From Stomorhina lunata (Eukaryota > Arthropoda > Insecta > Diptera > Rhiniidae), in contig OW121742.1 in NCBI GenBank assembly GCA_933228675.1, positions 125,341,983-125,405,982 on the forward strand: 64,000 nucleotides of DNA. Direction: 5' to 3'. Under the pieces are notes generated by a model. That model did no database searches and had not been told where the DNA came from. It saw only the letters and a program-made list of their open reading frames with translations. The position numbers and the translations under genes were made by a program. Shown here piece after piece: positions 57,581 to 64,000 of the stretch; within the stretch, counting starts at the first letter, position 1; each line of letters begins with the position of its first letter.

Positions 57581-59323
57581 ATATATTACATAGTTTTTAA
57601 ATCAAACAATAGGAAACCAGTTAGTAAGATTTAATTGTTTGTCACTTTTGTAACCGTAAGAGTAAGCCCTGAAATGATATCTAATATTTCTTTATTTTTT
57701 TTAGACAATTTCTCTAAAACTTGGGTTTTGTTTTCTAAAAGAAAGAAAAATGAAAATAAATTATAAAGTCAAGTAAAATTGGCTGACGAATGACTCTCGA
57801 CTATTGTGAGCCGTTAAGAGCTACAATATTTTCTTGGTAGTTAAAAAGAAAAATATAGAAACATGTCTAACAAAAGAAAAGTTTGTTAACAAAAGTATTA
57901 AATGTAAGAGTTGGTATTATATTTTCAATAGTTTGGAATTATTATTTGTCTAGCGGAAATCATAATGATCGTAATAAATTTATTAAAAGAAAATAATATT
58001 AAATTGATTGTAAAGACTAGAGATTTGGAGGGGAAAAGAAGGAAATAAAAGAAACTTGCATATAAAAAAAGTTAAAAAATAATAGTTGTTTGAAAAGTTT
58101 TGGAACAAAAAGAAGATATTAAAAAACTAAATTAATTGGCCATTAAGAGAAAAATGGTCATTCGAACCGGATCGGTGTTTTGATCATTTCTAATACTTCG
58201 GCTTAGGAAGTGGATTGAAAAGTTTATTATAACAAACCCCATGTATATGTAAATATGAGCTTTTTTGAAAATGGTCCTTCGTGCTGGATAAGCTGAGCTT
58301 TAAGCCTTCCTTTTACTTATGTATGTTTAAAGTACTTAAAACTTAAGTTTTGAGCTTTGTATTTCAAATTTCGCTTTCAATTCCTAATGAATTAAATTTT
58401 ACGTAATTATTTGCAATTATTTCCATTGATTTGTATTTGATTGATGTTTTCTTTTCACAAAAATATTTCTATTGATCATTATTTATTTTAATCATATCGG
58501 GGGGAATTTGGTTAGCGAAACAATTATAAAAATAGAATGACCACTTGTATTCGAATTCAAAAAAGTGAATAAATTTCTCAATTGTATAATTTTTGAACAA
58601 TTGAAAAAATCTCCCCTTTGGCTACTTAACTAAAGTAAAGTGTCACATTGAAGTAGAAATAGAAAAAAAAACAGTCATTTTGCCATTTGTGACGATCACA
58701 ACAAAAAATCCCAAAGAATAGTCACAAAAAAAAGTTTTTTTATACATGATTGATTGTATTCAATAAATAGTTTTAGATTGTGTCGCACCTTTTCGTAAAC
58801 CCAACAATTCAATTCAATTCACCTTTTCATTAAATTTTTGTATTATTATTTTTTTTTTTCTTTTCTATTATTCGCTTGTTGACTTGATCAGTTGTTATCG
58901 TTCGGTGATCAATTCAAATAATGAAATTGATCAGAAACAAAACATTTTTACACAAAACTGTCCGTTACTATTACAGTAGAGATTTTTTCTAAATCTCTAT
59001 CCGTTATTGTTCGAAATTGACCCAATTTTGTAAACTTTTGATTACGGCTTTTTTGTCGCTTATGATCTTTTAGTATTTTTTTTTTTAATTTTTTATATGA
59101 TTTTGTTTTAAGGCTTGAATGACTTGGGTAAATTGGAACTACTACTGTATGTTTCTGCTGCTGGTGACAATTTTTTTTTTAAACTTGGTAGCAATCATTC
59201 AAAATTTTGTGTTTAAAAATCAAGTTTTTTCAAATATTTTTTTTTTTTTATTTTAATTTTCCGCCTAAATTCATAAAGAAAAAATATAGCTATGAGAAGC
59301 TTATAATTAAAATTATTCATACA
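57581..59323. other. AT-rich interval, no gene recognised
   Basis: Contains short structures only, such as AGAGATTTTTTCTAAATCTCT split by a short loop at about 58978, and TTACGGCTTTTTTGTCGCTTA at 59042, a relative of 20155. No frame of note. Confidence 0.45.
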
Positions 59324-59372
59324 AGATTCCTATTAGAAGACTTTGATAATTTTATAATTCGATTATGAATTA
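59324..59372 (+). repeat. Dispersed roughly 48-bp repeat, copy 1
   Basis: AGATTCCTATTA.AAGACTTT continuing to GATTATGAATTA is almost identical to 61834-61881 (one substitution seen), 2.5 kb away in the same direction. Flanks differ immediately on both sides. Confidence 0.8.
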
Positions 59373-59436
59373 AGGGGTTAATTTTTTTTTTTAGAAAAAT
59401 TTCGAGCCATAACCGCCAAAAGGGCTTATGCATTAA

Positions 59437-60453
59437 ACACATAGTCAACAGCAGGCTACACGAACACCGACTGCAAAAGTCGTTGGCTGCAATCGTCGCC
59501 TCGTAGTCAGCTACTTAATTATTTTGGGGACGGCAGCTACATTTCGAAACACCTGTTTATGAGTGGTGCCAATATCGCGTTTATAAGATGGACAAAATAA
59601 CAATTTAATTTTCGATAAAAACGACATAAATTAATTTTATTAATTAACCTCCGAAATCAACGGTTTTCCTGTACCTGATGGTATGTCTATACCAAAAAAA
59701 AAAAATTATAGAAAGATTTTGGTGTGATCTCTAATAGTTTAAGAGTTATGGGCTTTTTAAATTTCAAGAATAATACGGTATAACTTTAGAAGTTAATACC
59801 GATATTAACTTTTTTGGTATCAAACAAAAGCTACTGAAAATATCTTTTATATTCTTATATATTCTATATAATATTCTTTATAATGGATAAGGAGCTAATA
59901 TACTATAAACTTATTTCTGCAACCGACTTTTTTTTTATAAAAATTCGTATATCTTAAAACAATATAGATATATAATGAATTTATAAAGGACATACTGGGC
60001 TTTTATATAACATGAACTACTTAGCTCTAGCACACGTAGCGTGTGAGTTAGACAGTTTAAAAAATAACTTTAAAATTTTACTTCTATTGAGTTAGAGTTA
60101 TATAAATATAAATTTTTACATAATATTTTATTAGATATTTATTAATGTATATTAAATATATAAATATTTTATAAGTATGTAAATTGTTTACATTAATTCT
60201 CCCCATTTTTTTGTGGTAAATAAATTCAAGTGGTTTAAATCGCTCATTTATTTCAATATTATATGGTGTTGACAGCACTAAATCTTTTATTGCCGCCAAC
60301 AAAATTAGAAAATAGTTTAATTTTGGCTACAGCTACAACGGTGGTCGGTAGTCGTGTAGCCGTGTCGACTCTAAAAAATTTATTTCTATTTGAATGCATG
60401 TATTCTAATTTTGACAGGTTGTAGCCCGTAGCCTGCTGTTGTCTATGTATTTA
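59437..60453. mobile_element. 1.0-kb non-autonomous TIR element
   Basis: The left end ACACATAGTCAACAGCAGGC and, inverted, the right end ATACATAGACAACAGCAGGC agree over about 23 bp including the following TAC. Both sides are flanked by the 9-bp direct repeat ATGCATTAA (59428-59436 and 60454-60462). Subterminal GTCGGT..TCGTGTAGCC sequences add further inverted and direct repeats. No transposase: the 72-codon frame at 60084-60302 is AT-driven. The interior is AT-rich with a CACACGTAGCGTGTG stem-loop at about 60022. The duplication length suggests a hAT-, P- or Mutator-like helper. Confidence 0.75.
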
Positions 60454-60860
60454 ATGCATTAAGCGACATGATGGACGATTTTCATTTTATTATTAAAATT
60501 TATTATTTATGATCATCTGCATCATCTCACAAAATATCAGGACAGTAGAATTTACCATTATGATTTTACAACAAGAACAATAAAGTTTTAAGTACAATTC
60601 ACTGTCCAAAGATATTTTAAAAAATGCTTCTCCTGTAAATTTTATTTTTTGGCGCTTAAGTCTTTTTGTCGGTTAGGGCTCGATTTGTTTAAAGATTTAT
60701 AATTTTTATTGGTACACATTTTTCTCCCCCATTAAAATCCGATGTTAATACCCTATTTAAGGATACAAGTTTGTAGATAAGATCCATAATGTCACCCCAC
60801 TTCCCGCAGATCTAGCTAACAAAAGTTATAATACTCCATTTTGAATAGTTCAGAGTATAC

Positions 60861-61169
60861 ATGAATATACAAATATTATTAAAGTCCAACAATCCGATTG
60901 TATTTGAATCCATACCCATCTTTACAAACAGTAAAAGAGTCAAATGGACTCTAGATAATTTTAAACCCCACAAATCTACGGATCCGGAAGGTCATTGCCC
61001 AGTCAACACTGATCTTCCTGAGCTCTCGAATATCAATGTTTGTAAAATAGATTCAAATATTGTAGCTTTGGTAGTCAAAAGACTAATCTCTTCTATCCCT
61101 TATAACACTAAGGGACCATTTTTACTCAAAATATATATTCTCGTTTTATTTCCGGATTTTATGGTGTAA
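60861..61169 (+). pseudogene. Jockey-type non-LTR retrotransposon reverse transcriptase fragment
   Basis: The 102-codon frame contains RVKWTLDNFKPHKSTDPEG. This fits the start of the jockey-clade reverse transcriptase domain (V.WA...FKP.KSPG.DGI.P..LQ), where SPGPDGI has become STDPEGH. Further on, LPELSN and VCKI fit the following L..I.P.L..I.R pattern loosely. The catalytic YADD region is absent and no endonuclease or ORF1 is seen. It is a decayed fragment, not a working gene. Confidence 0.6.
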
Positions 61170-62397
61170 ATAAAGCTTAATATCTTATATCGTTTAGAAT
61201 CTATAGGATCCCAAAGTTGGATGTCTCAGGTATTTTTGTGATATATTGGCAAGGTTTACGACTCAATAACTTCTAAACGCGTCATCAGATTTTGATAAAT
61301 TTGATGTCGTTGGAAAGGATTTTAGTTCTTCTTTTAGATTTTCCTATATTAAATATTAAATATAAATATTAAAACCCAATTATTTTGTATAAAAATTTGT
61401 GAGTTGATAAAGAAAAATCGCTCTAACTTCAGAACCTGTGGTCAGCCCATAACTAAATTTATACTGAATAAAGTCAACTTAGTTGAGCATTTTTACTGTA
61501 AAATAATAAAGAAAACTAAAATACCCTTTTTTAGGATATTCAGGAATAAAGGACATTTTTCATGGTAAAGGAAAATGGATACATTTTATTCTACAATCTA
61601 AAAGACGAATTAAAATCCTTTCCAAAGACGTTAACATTGAGTCGTAAATATTGGCAATTTTTCACAAAAGTTCCCGAGACGTCGAACTATGGGGGCCTGT
61701 ATAATGTAAACCATATTATGGAGTGGGACGAAAAATCTTAGAATTACTCTACTACAATAACAAAACATACAGTAAATGCAATCTTATTTTATTCACTCAC
61801 ATTTTATGATTGACTCATTTAAAAACGCTCTCCAGATTCCTATTATAAGACTTTGATAATTTTATAATTCGATTATGAATTATTTGATCTACATCAAATA
61901 CTCCGATCCTACTTATATACATATACTATATATCTAACCAATCTATGCTCAATAATAAATTTATTTATGTTAAAAATTTGTTTTATTTGTATGGGGAAGA
62001 TAGTTCCCCTAAACTGATCCTACCACATTTTGTCCAAAGTATAAGTATTGAAGAAAAAGTTGGCCGCTGTTAGTTTGAAAGCTTTTCTTTGATATAAAGG
62101 TACATGGCAATAGGCATTAGGGCGAAAAGGGGGTGAAGATTTCCCTACTCCGATCCTTTTTGTTTATACTAAAGTAAGACTATTTGTAAAAATTGACCTT
62201 TATTGAGTTTGAAATCTATAAATGTTCTAGTTTATCACATATTCAATAATAAATATTAAATACTTTTCTTCTTAACCTTTTTTAGACCCCTTCCCGGACC
62301 AGGTTTCAAAATGGAGGGTAGCCTATTGCAGATTTTTAGGGTGACTGTATCAGTAACTTATGTAGCTGTTTTGCAGTAACATGGAACTATCAATCAT
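61170..62397. other. AT-rich interval, no gene recognised
   Basis: Possible continuation of retroposon debris at the left, without a clear domain. It contains the second copy of the 48-bp dispersed repeat (61834-61881). Confidence 0.4.
61834..61881 (+). repeat. Dispersed roughly 48-bp repeat, copy 2
   Basis: Matches 59324-59372. The shared stretch includes ACTTTGATAATTTTATAATT followed by CGATTATGAATTA. Confidence 0.8.
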
Positions 62398-62540
62398 CGA
62401 TCGTGCGACTTAAAGCCTTTAGATCATTTTTTGTAGGGCTTATGTCTATAAGAACAAGCCTGCAACAGATGACACCCTGGCAGCCAATATTGAAGACATT
62501 ATTTAAGAGATACCGCCCTGTAAGCTGGAAAGTGTATGAC
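62398..62540 (+). pseudogene. Decayed mariner-like transposase C-terminal fragment
   Basis: The plus-strand translation gives RSCDLKPLDHFL, a stop where Trp is expected, G, then after a 1-nt shift YVYKNKPATDDTLAANIEDI, another stop, and EIPPCKLESVY. This aligns with the intact transposase at 73-1176 (RSCDLTPLDYFLWGYVKS, then ANKPETLGDLEANIRGVI). It retains the third catalytic Asp (62422-62424). Two stops and a frameshift show it is dead. It is clearly diverged from the intact element, so it is another family member, not a broken copy of it. Confidence 0.8.
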
Positions 62541-64000
62541 AAAACTAGAGCTAGCCCAAAATTTCGTTCTTGATTCAGCTTTTCCTGTTCTTGATTCAGG
62601 CAGAAAATTTTTTAAAATTTTTCTTTTGCAAAAAAATTTACATTTTTTTCAAAATTTTTCCGAAATTATCTTCTGCAGTGAAATTTTTCGACAATTAACT
62701 TTAATCTTATTTATTATCATCTTTTGTTGTTTATGTCCTTAATTCCACACATTTAGGCCACTGAGCTTTATAATTAACGTTAAAAAATGGGCTCAAAACA
62801 AATGAGCCATAATAAATAAAAGTTTTGAAATCAAAACATTTATACGCATTCAATTGCCTGATTACCATTGATACTTATTCGAAAAAATGACCATAATGTA
62901 AAATATTTTTTAGCCAACATTTAAAAGGACATAAACTAACATATCCATACAGAAACGTATATATATAAATATCTGTAACTTTGGGTATCTGTTTGTGGTA
63001 TTTGTCTTCCGCAATCAATGCTCATTTTCGACTGTCAGTAGTTGTCAGCGGCAATACAATGAACGTCACAACAATCAAACCAAATAAGCTGCGTTGTCGT
63101 TGTTGTCCAACTAATTCAATTAAGCATTTTCGTTATAATCGAATCTGAATCCCCCGAACGTAACCAATCTGATTTTAATTAAGCCAGATTGAGCGAAAGA
63201 TCCGAAGCCAACACCATTTACATGCCTTTAAATAACACGAGGAGGAATACAACCAACAACAACAATTGGGGGAAAAGTACCAGGATATAAAAATATTAAA
63301 AAAGAAACTTATAGTTGGCCATTACTAAAAATAAATCTTAACCCAGCTTTGGTATGATATGGCTCTGCAGACAAGTTGTATGGGTTTGTGTGTCGGTTTG
63401 AAGACACATGTGCTGCTCCTCATGTGTTGACTGTTTTTTTTTTTATTTGTACGTTTTTTTGTCGCCTGTTTTTGTGTGTGTTGGGTCCATGTTGTAACAA
63501 GGTGCTAAATCATTGCCTTGATATTAACCCCAAAAAATGGCACACTTAATCAATTCATACAAGTACTGGAGTAACTGAATAAAATACTTTGAAATATTTA
63601 TGTAGAATAAAATAAAGTGTTTTTGCGCTTTTTTGCTCAACTTCAAACCTGAATTGAAAAACTCCAGCCGCTTGAATCCAGAAAAAATAAAAATCATTTT
63701 TTAAATGTTCACAAATCGTTTATTCTTGAGGATATAAATCGAATAAATGTTTTGTCGACTAGAGATTTAGGATTGTCACAACTAACATAAATGGTTTGAC
63801 TCGAACATGTTGCAAATGTGTCATAATAAATTCATCACTGAAATTTAAGTAACAAATTAAAATTTGAAAGTTGTTAATTAAAATTGGAAAAAATTCCTCT
63901 AAAATTTCCTACTAAACAAAATTTTGCTCAACTTTTAAACCAAAAAATTTACAAACTAAAAAAAAACCCTAAAAAAATATTATCTGTATAAAAAGCTGCG
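62541..64000. other. AT-rich interval to window end; more complex DNA at 62.95-63.3 kb
   Basis: No gene recognised. The stretch at about 62980-63260 has higher sequence complexity and more G+C than its surroundings (for example GACTGTCAGTAGTTGTCAGC, CCCGAACGTAACCAATCTG) and a TATATATAAATA just upstream at 62960. It is the best place in the window for conserved non-coding or 5'-exon sequence, but nothing identifies it. Confidence 0.4.

Noticed and set aside
61270..61305. ACGCGTCATCAG as hammerhead core (minus CUGAUGA)
   Set aside because: No GAAA follows after a stem II on the minus strand, and the plus strand has TAAACGCGTC without a CUGANGA upstream.

Overview
This looks like non-coding DNA from a calyptrate fly (blowfly or house-fly type). 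The inference rests on very high A+T content, AT-rich 30-31 bp minisatellites built on TTTTCTATAGAAAA-type cores, animal DNA transposons and jockey-type retroposon debris. There is no operon structure and no convincing host exon. The window is either intergenic or inside a very large intron.

The only intact long coding region is at the left edge. It is a 367-codon Tc1/mariner-superfamily transposase on the minus strand with DD41D spacing. Its right end abuts a 1.4 kb array of 12-bp repeats and a second 0.65 kb minisatellite (1.27-3.39 kb). Other mobile DNA is decayed: a mariner transposase fragment (10.1-10.3 kb), a mariner-like C-terminal fragment (62.4 kb), a jockey-like reverse transcriptase fragment (60.9 kb), a weaker non-LTR trace (21.3 kb) and a Helitron-like tail (57.3-57.6 kb). 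Three copies of a 1.17-1.30 kb terminal-inverted-repeat element carry a tRNA-like segment (12.7, 14.1 and 18.7 kb). A separate 1.0 kb inverted-repeat element lies at 59.4-60.5 kb.

The dominant component is a related group of 28-31 bp AT-rich tandem repeats in about a dozen arrays: 5.4-7.0, 7.8-9.7, 15.4-16.4, 25.2-28.6, 29.7-30.4, 31.4-33.2, 35.2-37.7, 46.7-47.7, 49.1-50.7, 52.2-53.3 and 55.6-57.3 kb. They occupy roughly 18-19 kb (my estimate by adding intervals) and occur in both orientations, often as facing or diverging pairs, which recalls foldback transposons. Other tandem DNA includes five divergent copies of a roughly 0.26-0.36 kb unit (39.6-41.2 kb) and a 12-bp array open in both strands (44.6-45.6 kb).

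The most notable functional candidate is a compact hammerhead-ribozyme-like motif on the minus strand at 9788-9834. All core residues are in place, there is a GUC site, and the minimal palindromic stem III suggests action as a dimer. A weaker relative lies at 28690-28735 just past the largest array. All annotation here was done by eye; repeat boundaries are approximate to a unit or so.
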